From Tribonema minus (lineage: Eukaryota > Sar > Xanthophyceae > Tribonematales > Tribonemataceae): 64,000 nucleotides of DNA. A program made the position numbers and the translations under genes. A model generated the notes under the pieces. It did not search any database and was not told the origin of the DNA. It saw only the letters and a list, made by a program, of their open reading frames with translations. Below, one piece after another: positions 21,626 to 34,879 of the stretch (position 1 is its first letter; each line of letters opens with the position of its first letter). The stretch spans positions 620,001-684,000 of the forward strand of contig JAFCMP010000513.1 of assembly GCA_017506865.1 (NCBI GenBank), given 5' to 3'.

Positions 21626-24600
21626 ATGGAGAACCCAAAGGCGAGGAGCAGTGGCCGCAAGCGTTGCCGCCCGCTGTGGTCAGGTTTGGTTTCAGGAACG
21701 GCTCTGGCGGCGGTGACTGTGCTTCAGGATCTGCCAGGCGCCAAATCTGACTTTGTGTATCCTGTGAGTACGCCGTCATGCAGAGCCACAACTCAGCCAC
21801 CAACTGCGTGCATATGTAAAAAAGCGTTGGCAGCAGTGCGAACTGATTTGATGTGGTTGACAATGTATGCGTAAATGTACAAGACACAGCATTAGCATTA
21901 CAACCAACGAGTGCGCGTATTTTTGTTGCAGCGTCTCTGGTGCTTTCTACATTTTTGCGTATTTGTTGCAGCATCATTGCATTGGTAGACTGCATTCAAT
22001 AGTGGTATGAGGCACCTGCTCTGGCGCACCCCCTCACTTCTTCGAATGTCACAAAGTTGAAGTAGCGAGTTGAGGTTGTTGCGCCATGCTTCCTCATAAT
22101 TGGCAAAGATAGCGTGTACACCCGTGGCACGCGTACGAGGACAAGTTTTTGACGCGCGTTTTAACTCGTACCTGTGGCCGCGGAATAACTCGTACGCGTA
22201 ACCTGTTGTGCGAGGTAACGCGTGAAAACTCTACTGGTCAGCACCTGATAACTCGCGCTACGAGTTATTCTCATATTACTGCTTTCGACGCTGCGCAAGC
22301 TCCGCAAGAATAAATCATTTCATGTTGGGTTGGGCCGAAGTTTTTCTGCTGCGAGCGTTGCCACTGCGATTGCAAGCAAGCACCGACGATAAAACAGGTC
22401 ATCTAGCAGCTGCAAATAGCTGAGGCCGTAGCAACTCGGGCGTAGTGGCCTTTGCCTTTCTCAGCGAGCATATATAGCGAGCATTCGTTTTTCATCGACT
22501 CAAGTCTGATGCCATGCTGCGCTGGCCCACAGCTTACTACCAAAGAGATGTGCATGCTAGGAAGCTGCACGTACATTGTGCATGCCAACTACCAAGTGCT
22601 TCCAAATCTGAAGTGCTTCTAAACCTGAATCAGTACATCCTGCTGTGTTTTGTGCCTTTCGCACGGCTTTCGAGCCTTTGAGCCTCAAAAGAAGATGTTC
22701 GCAGGTAGGGTTGCCAAAACCGTACCTTTCTTACAAATATACTCCGTAAATCGTACCGTAATTTGACCGTAAACTCCTGCCTATTGAGGTTTCGGAGAAC
22801 TTCGATACCATTTTTGCGTCTGGCACAGTAAGCCCGAAGATAAATCTCAGGGCACCCGAAGCTGTGGTCAAGATCAGCATGGCTTACGCTACAAATACCG
22901 TTGACCGTATTTTTCAATAATACCGTTTTGGCAACCCTATTCGCAGGGCAGATTTAATCTTACAAATATTGTGGTACATGACGTAGGACAATGCTGCAAG
23001 GAATCTGGCACAACAGCTCAAAAACTCGTGGAATCAGGCAAATAACCTGTTCAATCAGCAATTACCTGTTCAACGAGTATACACGTACCCGTTTCACAGA
23101 GCACGAGTTTAACTCGGTAGCCGCTCTCACAAGTATTTCAATACTCGTACGCGTACGTAAGGACTTACGCGTACTTGTCAAAAAATTTCGCGCCCTACGC
23201 GCAACCTGTTCAGCGATGGCACTACGCGCCATCTCTGATAAATGGTACTTTTTGTAAGGGAGCTTGGTACGCCGGCTAACAGCTGCATTGTGCCAACTTG
23301 TTGTCGTGTATGCTGGTGCTGCAGTCTTTCAATTCAACCCATGGCATCACATTTGTGGGATCCGCCGCCACAAGCAGGTAATGCATGTTGCGTGTGCCAT
23401 AGCGACTGCAGAACAAGCAATTGAGCCTGTCCAACACTGCAGAGTCCTCTCATGGCATAGTTTACAGGTGGAAATGCACCTGCAAGTAGACATGAGCGCT
23501 GTTGGCGAGCGGAGATATGGGTCATTTGATGGCAATGTGATGTTGCACTTTGCTTCAAGCATCTGCTACTGAAGTGCTACTCAGATTGTACTGCACTGCC
23601 GGCACTTGTTGTTACTCCATGTACGCTAGCACGCAGGCAGGTTGTAGCATTGTTTGCGCCTGTTGCAACACGCCAGCCACGTCATGTGAGGCCATACGTG
23701 CATGCGCAACCTTGAATTCACCAACTTGAAGTCACCCGATACACCACCAAATGCGGTGCAGGCCGTGCACTTGCTGTAAGCTTGATGAAGTACGATGCAC
23801 GCAGAACCGACGATGAACGTCGCGCAATGTACATGCTCGGAGCCCTCACGCACTGACTCGTTGCTCTCACAGATTGTCATTGGTACATGCCTCGTGTAGC
23901 ATGTATGTACAGAAGCTGCCGGCCATGGTACCTACATGCCATGCTTGCAACGAGGCTGGGTAGGGCTGTGTCAGATTGAATTGTCCCAGAGGCGGCATGT
24001 CAGTTTCTTGACTGTGGTGTTCCCATCTTTTCCACTGAGCAGCTTGGCCAATTCGATTTTTCAGCAAGCAAGCTGACAAGGGCCTTTGTGACCACATGAT
24101 CAATGTTCGGGCTCAGTGTCCAGCACAGCAGCCCCTGCAGACAAATACCAGAGCATTGGTACATTGTGCGCAGTACACTAATGCATCTTGCAGAGCTTTT
24201 TGCCTCTTTGCCATAGGCAAAGCTTTCATACCTACAAAGTGGAGCCAGTGCTGACCCTGCACAGGCGCACCATTTCCTCGTCACACAATCGCTGCTGAAG
24301 CACAGCATGCATGTTGTGAACATCACGCGCGTGTGTGCATGTGTCACATGATGTGTGTGTCATGAACTTCAACTTCAGATGTAATGGGGGTGCGTGTCCT
24401 CAACTTCAACTTCAAGTATAACGGGTTTTCGTCCTCACTTCAACTCTGGACTTGCCAGCTGTGTGGAGGTCCCGGCACTGCTCTACGGGGGCAGGCAAGG
24501 GCAGGCGGATCAGTCCTCAGGAACGCTCCCGGAACAGTCTTCAGAGACCCTGGAGTCTGTGGCGCGCACGACGTATGACACCGCGCCAGCAAGCGAACAG

Positions 24601-27600
24601 AACGTCACAAATAGGATCATGGTGAGCCGCCCAGCGCAACTCTGCATGATGAGAGGTATTTGAGGTACTTTAAAGTAGTAGTGTTCATCCGCTGTCAACT
24701 GCTACATTTCAAATGTCCCTGTCTTGAAGAGGGCCGGGTGCTAAGCTGACCAGTCGTGCAGGGCAGGACACTTAAACCTCACCCTAACCTCTTGCAAGTG
24801 TCTGAGAGCTGGTGCTGTTTGCAAGTATCGGGTTCAGATATTACCCTTATTGTACATACACCAGGTATCGTTCGCAGTGTAACAGTTGAAGTTGAAATGC
24901 GATGGCGGTGAGCATCGAGCGGCTGCGCTCTGTGCTGGCGGGCTGGCGTGGCTGCTGCTGCCGCGATGGAGCGGGTGGCGGCCTCGCTCGAAGGCAGGAG
25001 GGCGACGCGGCGTTGCTGCTGGGGCTTCGCTTCTCGAGAACGTGGCTTCTCGAGAACGCGACTGCTGTTTGGGCCGGGAGAGTCGGCCGCGCCTTCGTTG
25101 AGAACGCACAGGCCTGTCAGCGCTGCTATCTCTCGCTCGCAGACCTTCGCTCCCTCTTTCGCTAGCTGTCAGTTGCCAGCCATCTGCCATGGTGAAGCCT
25201 CAGAACGCTGCTGCTGCCAAGGCTGTTGCCACATTGCAAGCTGGTGTAAACCGATGCGTAAGCGACAACGTGCGTTGTCACTCTGCAACGTACTATAGTA
25301 GTTACTGTATGTAGTAGATGCGTAAGCGACAAAGTGCCCTGTCACTCTGCAGCGTAGATGTGGGTGAGGTCAGTGCATTAACCTGTAGTGTAAGGCCTGT
25401 TGTAACCCGAAGCATAAGCGGTAACGTGCGCTGTCACGCTGCAAGCGTAGTTGCGAGTCAGGTCAGTGCATGAACCTGGAGTGTAAGTCATGGAAGGACA
25501 CATCAATAGCACAATGTTGTGGCAATTCAGATGCAGTGTGTTGCCCAGTAATTGTCTGCAGCAGCATTGCAAGCTGTTGTAAACCATTTTTCCGTTGGTC
25601 TACAGACTTGCTGTGAAACCACAAAACATCCGGGCGCGCACCAATCGAGAAAGGGAAGCGCTCTCTGTATGCAAGTCGTCGATCCGGAAGAGAGTTACGA
25701 CTCAAACTGCATGCTGCACATGGCTAGCGCTCTAGCTTGGGCGACACGTGCGTACTTCAAATGTGCGCTCTGCTTGTTTCCGAGGCACCCCATGCCTATG
25801 CATACATCGCCTCGGCCCTGAATCCTAACTCTGTCACGCTGCAGGCGGGCTTCGGGCACAGGAAAAACGTCGCAGGCACACCCTGCCCTATGCATACGTC
25901 ACTCAACCCCCGAACCCTAACCCTGTCAAGCTGCAGGCAGGCTTCGGGCACAGGAAAAACGTCCCAGGCACACCCTGCCCTATGCACACGTCACTCAATC
26001 CCCTAAACCTCACCCTGTCACACCGCAGGCAGGCTTTGGGCACAGGAAAAACGTTGAGCCAGCGCTCAGCACGGAATGCCCCGTACGCGCGCGCCTAGCA
26101 CCGTCGCTGCCCAACAAGGCGGGGGCCATCTGGTACAGCGTGCCGCTGCCGGTGCTGCGCGGGTTTGAGACGCAGTTCACGTTTCAGGTGGGTAGGTAGG
26201 TATACGGCGCTGTTGCGAGGGGGGGGGGATGCTGAGCGTTGTTGCCTTGTTTTCTCAGTGACGAGCGCTGATGCTTGGTGGCTAGCGGAGCGCTGGCGCG
26301 GGGGCCATCTGGTACAGCGTGCCGCTGCCGGTGCTGCGCGGGTTTGAGACGCAGTTCACGTTTCAGGTGGGTAGGTAGGTATACGGCGCTGTTGCGAGGG
26401 CTGGGGCTGAGCGTTGTTGCCTTTTTTGCTCAGTGACGAGCGCTGATGCTTGGTGGCTAGCGGACCGCTGGTGCGGGGGCCATATGGTACACGTGCCGCT
26501 GCCGGCGCTGCGCGGCTTCGAGACGCAGTTCACATTTAAGGTGGGTAGGTAGGTATACGGCGCTGTTGCGAGGGCTGGGGCTGAGCGTTGTTGCCTTTTT
26601 GGCTCAGTGACGAGCACTGATGCTTGGTCGCTAGCGGACCGCTGGCGGGGGGCCCATGTGGTACAGCGTGCCGCTGCCGGTGCTGCGCGGGTTCGAGACG
26701 CAGTTCACGTTCCAGGTGGGTGGGTATGTATCTACGCTGTCGCCCTGCTTGATGTGGCCTTCGGCGCATCGTCCAGTCCGCACGGTGCTTCCTGCCTCTT
26801 GTGTGCTTCGGTACTCGTCGCGGAGTGTGCGCATGAACAGAAGGGCTTGAGCTGAGCGGTGGTGCAAGTGCTGAGCGCTGGTGTGAGTGCTCAGTGGCGG
26901 TAGCGAGTGCAGTGAACTGGTGGTGAGGGCTGTGCTGGCAAGTATCCGAGATGCAATACGAAAGATTGAGACATGATTTCATCCTACCCCTATCCCTCCA
27001 TGCCTATGCCCAAACCCCTTGCCTCGTGGACGCTGTCAGACTGACTTCCGCCGCCGCCGCTTGCGTGCATGCCGATAATCCCAACCCTGAACCCTCAGGA
27101 CTAACCCTAATCCTGACCCTGACTGGTGGTTTGCATGTCCTTCCCCTAACCCTAACCCTACCCCCCCGACTCCCTTCACGTATGTATGTACCTCAGATCA
27201 CAGACCACAGCCGCGTGTGCACCGAGCACAGCGACCCCCTCTTCAGCGCTGCGCTGCACAAGACCTGCAGCGTGAGGGGCGGTGATGGCTTTGGTGAGTC
27301 ACTGGAGGACTCGACTCAGTAGGGCTCGCTGACTCACTATTTTGACTCGCTCTCCACATGTGCAGTAATCGCTCTTTTGCCAGCGTATGATCGTGTGGCC
27401 CTGTGACAGCTGGCGTTTGCTAAGGCCAGCGTAACCCTACTCTAACCCTATCCCTACCTGCCTACAGTACCTTGTGAAGGCCGGCGTAACCGTAACCCTA
27501 TCCACTTGCGTACCCTACGCCTAACCCTAAGGTTGGGCCCCGTTTGCATGCCCTAACTGCAAAACAATCACCAGCGTTGAGCCCTCAGTGCCTGTGGCAG

Positions 27601-30600
27601 CTCTACCAGAGCAGCCTGCTGCACCTGCGTTAGGGGTACATAGCATGGTCAGCTTACGTTTAGTTTTGATGTACTCATGATGTGCTCTTGGCATGCTCAA
27701 AGCACTGCACGCGATGCTCAGCTTACTCGGAGGATCCAGCAGCTCAGGATTACGGGTAAGGAGCGGGGGTTAGGACAACCCGTTAGGGCTAGGGTTAGGG
27801 TTACCTAATGCTTATCCCAAAGTTGACTCTCAGTCTGCTTCTGGACTCATCCTCTGCGCATCGTGCGCGTTGCTGCAGCGTTTGTGCTGCACCAAGACCC
27901 GCAGGGCCTTGCAGCGGTGGGCGACAATGGTGCAGGCATGGGGTATGCTGGTATACAAACAAGGTGAGGCCATACCCCCTTCAGGGTATGCGCGATGCTT
28001 TGACGCACTTCTAGACGCACTGTTGTGCGACGGTCGCATGTAGCAGCACACACAGCGTGTGACACGCTGTATTGAGAATCACCTACCCCTTCTGAGGTAT
28101 GCTTGTCAAGGCAAGAACATGCCTCATCTCTGGGACCTGCTGGTAGTTGATGAATTTCTGCATTCACTGACATTTGGAGCATCGCTTTTGGGCATGCTGG
28201 TGTTGAATCACGGCGTGGCACTCCTACGTTCACTGTTGTATGACATGTTGCAGCATGTTGCGCTGAAGTTCATGATATCTATTGAGGTTCACACGTGATG
28301 AAAATCATGCGAGTTGCCTCAGGTATCAGATTTGAGTGATGAGACTGTCCGAAGCAATTAATAGCGGTCAAAGCGCAGCATGCGCGACAGTAGTTTGACT
28401 TGCGGGACGGACGTGCTTACTTTGTGCATGCAGAAGCAACGCGACGCGTCACACAATGGCGTGGCATGCCTCAGCTACCTTTTGCCATGCACACTTACCC
28501 TTCCCAAAACACGCTTCTGATAATCATGGATCATCTACAGGACAACGGGAAGAGTGTTTATGACACTAATCAGGAATTGATTTTCCCGTCTGCCCTCGCG
28601 TCAGCAGCCTTGCTGTGGAGTTTGACACCTGGTACAACGCGCAAGACGGCAGCACGGACCTCATATACGATCACATCACCGTGCAGGGAGCGGGCAGGTT
28701 CAACAAGAACACGTGGTGAGCTCACGTGCCTGTTGCCACATGCGATAATTGTCTGCAATGTGCAGTGCATGCTCGCGTGGGTGTTGCTGCACCTCAAGTA
28801 ATGGTTTTGTCACCGTGTCCAGGCTCAACAGTGACGGCACGGCGCTGATGTTTACTTCAAGTGTGAAGTTGCGAGAAATGCCCATCGCTCTGTACCTCAT
28901 TTCGCGTGGCTGCACCTGAAGACATGGTGGAAATGTGGTTTGCCATTGTGCCTGAGCACTAAAAGAAAACGCATAATGTGTACTGCACTCTTGTTGAAAA
29001 GGTAAACACCATGGCTACAACACCTCATCATGACCGCTGAGCACACCAACCACAAAACGCGTTTTACTGTGCGAACGGGATTCACACATGCCTGCTCCTG
29101 TTAAGTGCCCAGCGGAGTATCACTCATCACGCATGCATGTATTGCCAGTACCTCTTGCAGCACAGGACACGACCGCGGTCACGGTGATCTTGTACGCCCA
29201 TCATTCACCAACGATTAGCCGTCAAGTTTTTTAGAATTATCATACATAAGGTGACAGCAAATAAGCAGACATAAATACGACTAGCGTATTTATTCTATAT
29301 TCATGGCTATGAATCACCACAACCTAAGCTAAAGTAAGGGTGACTCAAAGCTGTGGATATAGTGCGTACGGGGAACCTGCCTGCAAATGTAAATGGGACT
29401 TTTCACCCCACTCTGGGGTGATCTGACCGTACGTACGACTCATTTTCTTCAACTTCAACTTGAAGTTTAAGAACCTGAAACAGCCGTAACGGGATGTAAC
29501 GGGATGTTACATCAAGTGAATCATTGTATATGATTCGCCTATGCAGGGGAGCACATATTAGTGCCCTACATAATCAATAAGTCGAAGAAAATAAGCTGTT
29601 ACGCACCACATACGTTGCTTTTTAATTATTGCTGACGGACAACCCGAGACGGAGCGAAAACTGGGTAGATGGAACTAGAGAAAGAGGTCCACACTTCTAG
29701 CGCGGCGAAGCTAGGGGACCAGACAAGGCTCCTGACACGCGCTCCACTGCTACGCTACTGCTCGTAGGTGAGGAAAGGAGAACGCTACGGATAGCTCGTG
29801 CTAAACAACCTGGAGCCTTCCATGTCGCCGCATGGATTGGTTCAAAACCCGCGTCATCACCTTCTACACTACGCGCATTCAAGAGCGCTGTCACTAGCTG
29901 CTGAACCTCTGTGTTGGGCCGCCGGCTGGAGCTGGCCTACCGAACACGTGAGACCTTTCCAATACTGAACACCCATGCCTCGAACGCTAAAAGCTTGCAC
30001 ACAAAGTCTTTTGACTGGAATACGGTGGTACTGTTTGACTCGTGGCCAATTGCAGCAGCAGCGGCGACCACGGTTAATAAATTGGTGGAAGGCACTTGCG
30101 GCTAACCATCCCTTGTCACCTAGAGCTCTGCGATCTTTTGATTCGTTTTCATTCACCACTTATGCTGCCCCCCCCCCCTCCCCCCCCTAGCTGCTTGTAC
30201 GCCCATTATTCACCATTCATGATGACCCTCCCCCCCCCCCCCCCCCCCCTGGATATTTGCATTCGGCGCCACAGGCAACGAGCTGCGGCGTTGACAGTAC
30301 CAAAGGCACACGAGCTTGCCGATGGGCAGCACCACCGTGTCAAAATTAGGTGAGATTTCATCTTGTGTTTCAGCGCGTGAGATTGGCAGTCGTGTCCAAA
30401 TTAGTGAGGGTTCATTGTGTCTTCCATTGCGTCACATCGAAGGTGCTGGTCTGCAAAGTCAGGAGTGATCAATACATATGCATCTGATACTTCAGATGAT
30501 ACTTCACACTCTGAGCAGCACTGACATGAGGCCATGCCTGTGAAGCACTTGCAGCGTGTGAGCTTTGTTGTACCTGCCAAAGCTGTTGATGTTGTGCGTT

Positions 30601-33600
30601 GCCGCAGAATGCGTGCGTTTACTGCATCGACGAGCTCTCTAGCCAGTATATATTCCGTCTCCCTTGTATTGCGCACGGCATGTTCTTAAGGTCGATGATG
30701 GAAGCCCTGCAGCTGATGTGCATGCGATTGCTGTCATCCGTCTGTCATTCTTCGAAGCGCTGCTGCGTACTTCAACATTTGCAGCAGGAGCCGCTTTGCA
30801 AGGCTGGGCAGGTGCTAGCCTGAGACAGCAATTAGGGTTGAGGTTTCGATTAGGGCTAGGGCTAGAATTAGGGTTAGAAATTGCCGGTGCTCACTCATGT
30901 GCTAGAGCCTCAGGCCACGCCATTGGGCCTAAGCACGATCACAACGCATTATTGGTGGAAGGCATTATTTAGCGGCTACATAACCACACCTTGTCACCTA
31001 GAGCTCTACGACCTTTTGATTCGAAAACCTATGTCTTCGCAGGTACTACCCGTATGTGGAGAAGAAGTACGTACCTCAACAGCAATGAGGCTCAGGGTTA
31101 GGTTTAGCAATTATCCATGCTGATACATGTGCTAGGGTATCAGACCACGCCATTGGGCCCAAGCGCGTCCACAATACGTACCTATGTCTCTGCAGGTACT
31201 ACCCGTATGTGGAGATGAAGTATGCGCAATATTTCAGTGCCACGGATCAGCTCAAGCCGTTCCTCATGGACAACGGAGAGAACCGCCGAATAGGGTGAGT
31301 TCTTTTCAACTCCAAAGTTCAAATAGGGCATGCACATACCTGTCCTGCACCATACTTCGAAGTAGTATACTGGCCACTGCTTCCAGGAGTCAATGACTGA
31401 CCGACACTGGGCTTGAGCAGTTGTGCGTTTGCGGCCCTTGCTGCATGGGGAGGAGGGGCTGCCAGTTGATGCCTTCCTTGTTAGAGGGCGCGATGATGCT
31501 GCGTGTCAGTGCTCCCGTTGTAGTGCGCATAGACAGAAGGCAACAATGATTGGTTGTCTTGCAGCACTCTTGTGCTTTCAGTTTATTGAAGTCAAAAGCA
31601 GTTGTTCACGTCGCTTGAAGCTCGTCCCCTGCAGACAGCCCGGACTGGCGCAATGAAGTGCGTTTCTGCCAGTGTACTGATGCCTATATCTTGCGGTGGC
31701 ACATCAGGCATTCGCATATTCTGAACGTGATGCAACAACTGCCCTCGTAGACTATGCCAGTAAAATGACGACTGCTGATGTCCACTTCGTTGGACTTGTA
31801 AAATGTGAGCACACCTACATGGAGGATGCCTTGTCAACACTACTCCAGTGCTGCAGAGATCAAGCACATCACACTAGTGCAGGTGACGCAATGCGTCGCT
31901 GCGCAACAGCTTTCTTCGATGGCACCGGAATGTTCATGCTCAATGACACGCGATATACTGAGAAGTGGGATAAGGATCAGGGATAGAGATGAACTACATC
32001 GTCAAGCGCACAACTTCAAGTTCAACCTGATCGCAAATAAATTAATTGGAGTGCTGAGTGCTCGCTGCTTCCACTCGCAGGACGCTTGTGGTGTGGGTGG
32101 ACGACGGCATTGCTGCGGAAGTTGACACTCCCCTTGTCGCCATTCCGGTAAGCAGCAGCATCAAAGGATGCATTACTGCACTGCATGTACTTCAAGTTGT
32201 TGCCGAGCAAGGGTCGCAAGTACTTCAACAGCTGAGGTACCAGTAAGAGCTGTTGTGGCACCAAAGTCAAGGCCAGGGGGCCGATTGTAAGCTCTGCTGC
32301 AGTAAAAAAATCGCATGCTCTCGCCCCTTGCTCTTCAGGCATACCGTACGAAAGTAAACAGCAAGGTGTTTGCGTAGCAATAAGTGCTCGAGCGTCATGC
32401 TCCGAGTGCAGCCACCTGTCTGTCCCAAGCGAACTTCAAATTCACAACCCGGTGACGCTCCAGGCCTGAGCGCTGCCCCTCCCGCATGCACTTGAAAATC
32501 ACGATCTTGCCGCCTTCCCCCTTGCAGCAATTTCAACAAAACAATGCGCATGACTTCAACCGCAATTCGCTCCTGCAGGTGAACTTGAGTATACTGCTGG
32601 ACGTGCCTGCTGCTGACCCTGGCGGGGGTGTGTATGTAGGGTTCACCGCCGCCACCGGCCGTGCATGGGCCAAACACGACATCATCTCCTGGTACTGGTG
32701 CCACCAGAACAGCTGCGAGGAGGATCGCACGGACAAATGGGCACAGGTACTTACAGAAGAACTGCCTTGTTGGATGGAACTGCTTGATTTTATTGTGTCG
32801 AACATCAATGGGGCTCATGTAGTCTAGCCATTGTGAAGGACTTCGGAGTATGCAGCAGTGCCGGCAGAGGTGCAACAAGTGTTGCTGCAACTGTAAGAGG
32901 CTGTTTAGTAATGGCTGAACTGATTGGCGACAGGTACTCAGTCACAGAGGAGCTGCTTGATTGTATTGCGTTTAATGTCAATAAGATTCATGGAGTGTAA
33001 GCCACTGTAAGTACTCGGGAGTATGCAGCAGTGCTGGCAGGTGCAACAAGTGTTGCTGTAACTGTACGAGGCTGTTTTGATTGAACGCGCTTGCTTGTGA
33101 GTCCGTTGTGATGCCAACCTTTCCGATGGGCAGAGGAACTGCTTGGTTGTACTGCGTTATATGTCAATGGGGCTCATGTGAGTCTGAGCCACTGTGAAGT
33201 ACTCGGAAGTATGCAGCAGAGCGGGCAGCAGTGCAGTGAGTGCTGCTGCAACTGTAAGAGGCCGTTTTGTAATTGCTCAACTGAGCGCACTCGGTTTTAA
33301 GACACGTGTTTTTGTTTGCCAATCTTCCCATCAATCATGCATGCACCCACTGTAATACTGACGACGGGCACAGGTACTCACAGAGGGACTGCTTGGTTGT
33401 TCTGCGTTGAGCGTCAGTGAAGGGGCTCGTGGTAGTCTGAGCTGCTTTGGAGTATGCAGCAGGTTCGGCGCAAGCGCAGCGAAGCATCACACTGCAACTG
33501 TTGGCGGCCGCTTTGTACTTGCGTTTAGGACTGGGTGCACTTGTGTTGAAGCAGTGACGTCGTGCAGATGACCATAAGTTCATGGTGAATTTAGTGAATG

Positions 33601-33920
33601 GACTGCGCGTTCATGCTCGTCAAATGAGGTCATGTGGCTGACCACCATATCATGAGTGAACGGGGCACATCCAACACATAAATGAACGCGGATGAGCATT
33701 GATTCACGACGGTAAATGCTGCAAGCTTGCTTTTCACTGCTTGTGCCCACAGGTGCGATGCCAAACTTTCCATCATTTCTGTATGCACCCCCACTGTAGT
33801 GCTGACGTCGAGCGACTGTTGGCGTTGTTCGCGCTGCCGCAGTTCGACTTCCACCAGACGTCCAAGTACTTCACGACAGCACGCTTTGGGGAGTACACGC
33901 CAGACATGCGGACCTCTTAA
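21626..33920 (+). CDS. L-type (legume-like) lectin-domain protein with N-terminal signal or anchor
   Basis: Thirteen exons with matching phases: 21626-21763, 23325-23377, 24459-24621, 26029-26187, 27197-27293, 27879-27963, 28608-28715, 28823-28860, 30298-30349, 31196-31294, 32081-32147, 32579-32746, 33843-33920, totalling 434 codons plus TAA. The N-terminus is basic then hydrophobic (GLVSGTALAAVTVL), so probably secreted or membrane-inserted. The beta-sandwich follows in order: SFNSTHGITFVGSA, APSLPNKAGAIWYSV, GFETQFTFQ, GGDGFAFVLHQDP, AVEFDTWYNAQDGSTD (the Asp/Asn-rich region of this fold that usually binds metal and sugar), ELADGQHHRVKI, GTLVVWVDDGIA, then VYVGFTAATGRAW with HDIISWYWC. This is the L-type lectin-like architecture; sugar specificity cannot be read. 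The TAA may not be the true end: candidate exons for a coiled coil and a membrane anchor lie downstream. Confidence 0.87.
22698..22947. mobile_element. hAT-type MITE, copy 2 (element 22706-22939)
   Basis: A 234-bp element near-identical to 16492-16726, with the same TAGGGTTGCC terminal inverted repeats. Its own perfect 8-bp target duplication is TTCGCAGG at 22698-22705 and 22940-22947. It lies in the first intron of the lectin gene. The different target duplications prove two separate insertions. Confidence 0.93.
25780..26060 (+). repeat. Junction repeat: lectin exon 4 acceptor edge, 3 copies
   Basis: The acceptor and exon start GCAGGCTTTGGGCACAGGAA at 26025 is preceded by two copies, at about 25841 and 25931, each with intact intron sequence (CCCTATGCA-ACGTCACTCAA). 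Period about 85-90 bp. Each copy carries an AG acceptor in the same context, so three competing acceptors exist. Confidence 0.92.
26119..26725 (+). repeat. Junction repeat: lectin exon 4 donor edge, 4 copies
   Basis: The 3' 70 bp of exon 4 with the donor and about 105 bp of intron is present four times, starting near 26119, 26299, 26473 and 26646 (period 173-180 bp). All copies keep CTGCGCGG(G/C)TT(T/C)GAGACGC and a CAG-or-AAG|GTGGGT donor. Only the first is joined to the full exon. The copies are over 90% alike by eye, so the amplification is recent. Confidence 0.95.
27080..27170. repeat. Interstitial telomere-like CCCTAA tracts
   Basis: Degenerate CCCTAA runs at 27080-27125 and 27145-27165, just upstream of lectin exon 27197. 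Similar runs lie at 27430-27455 and 27490-27530. Confidence 0.85.
29979..30152. repeat. Member of the GGTGGAAGGCA dispersed family
   Basis: Full-length match to the element at 19064-19235: starts CGAACGCTAAAAGCTTGCAC, contains TTGACTCGTGGCCAATTGC and GGTGGAAGGCACTTGCGGC, ends GATCTTTTGATTCGTTTTC. No target duplication was resolved. It lies in a lectin intron. Confidence 0.85.
30950..31078. repeat. Family fragment plus junction repeat before lectin exon 10
   Basis: 30950-31023 is the right half of the GGTGGAAGGCA family. 31034-31076 is a copy of the acceptor edge of lectin exon 31196: GCAGGTACTACCCGTATGTG then GAGA-GAAGTA, 155 bp upstream of the real one. Confidence 0.82.
32747..33590 (+). 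repeat. Junction repeat: lectin exon 12 donor edge, 4 diverged copies
   Basis: Four diverged units begin near 32741, 32932, 33130 and 33370. They share CAGGTACTCACAGAGG-type donor sequence, CTGCTTGGTTGTACTGCG, GGAGTATGCAGCAG and GCAACTGTAAGAGGC. The third unit is followed by a stretch resembling the sequence just before the last exon (GCCAATCTTCCCATCA, compare 33758), so intron from both ends has been shuffled in. Confidence 0.85.
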
Positions 33921-34879
33921 AAGGTGACTACATCAAAGACGCCAATACTCAGCGTCACCACGACTTTTGCATATGTATGTATGTATGTATGTACGCTGAT
34001 GACGCCCACAGGCGCCATTGTGTTCGTCAACTCATTGTGCCCTTGTCTCTAGTGCAAATTGCAGCAATGTAGCCTTACCCAATGAAATGTTCGCATCAAA
34101 AGCGGCCGCATGCGCCATGGGGGGAGAGTTTTGTTGCTCTGTGAAGGCTCACACACTATTTTTGCAGCTGAAAGTTCATGAGAGCTGGAGCGCTTGGTTG
34201 AGCACTGCTGCTTGGTTGAGCACGCTTCAATATTGGAAGCATCAACATACTTGGCAGCGCCCAGCACGGCACAACCTGGAATTCACCCACTTCATCCTGA
34301 TAGTGCAGCAGTGTTTAGTGTCGTTTAGACGGTCTCTCGGGCGCTGGGCCCTTAGCGTTCCATCTAGGCACGTGCTATTTGGTGTCAGCCAAATCAGGTG
34401 CCTGTTTTGATACACGGGGTTGCAGCATCTCTGTTGTCTCGGAGGGTACGTTTGGCATTGCAAAGGTGCGCTGCCTGCTGAATGCGCAACGGATCAGTCG
34501 GCAATGACTGTTATTCGATCAGCCAGAACATGCTTACTTGGAGTGAGTGTGCTTTCCAGCCTTCTGACTCAGTCAAAACCTCGAACGTTACTTGCCGTCA
34601 ACCTTGACATCTTCAGATGGCCCTGCCCCGACGCATCGTTTTTCCGCATGGCTGTTCACACCCAGCATCTGTTGTTCTGCGAGCACACGCAGCACCATGC
34701 CGTGATCGGTTTCTTCGCAGCAGTTCCCCCTTGCGTTGACGAAGCACTCCTCACCAAGCGTGTATCACGGGATGATTTGGTCTTCACCAGCACTCTCCAG
34801 CTACCTTCTGCACCTCAGCACCTCATGGTGCAAATGGCTGATTGTAGTGTTGTTGATTGTGGTGTCATCTTTGCCGCAG

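Noticed and set aside
32267-32890. 207-codon minus-strand ORF
   Set aside because: It lies over lectin exon 12, which matches the conserved end of L-type lectin domains on the plus strand.
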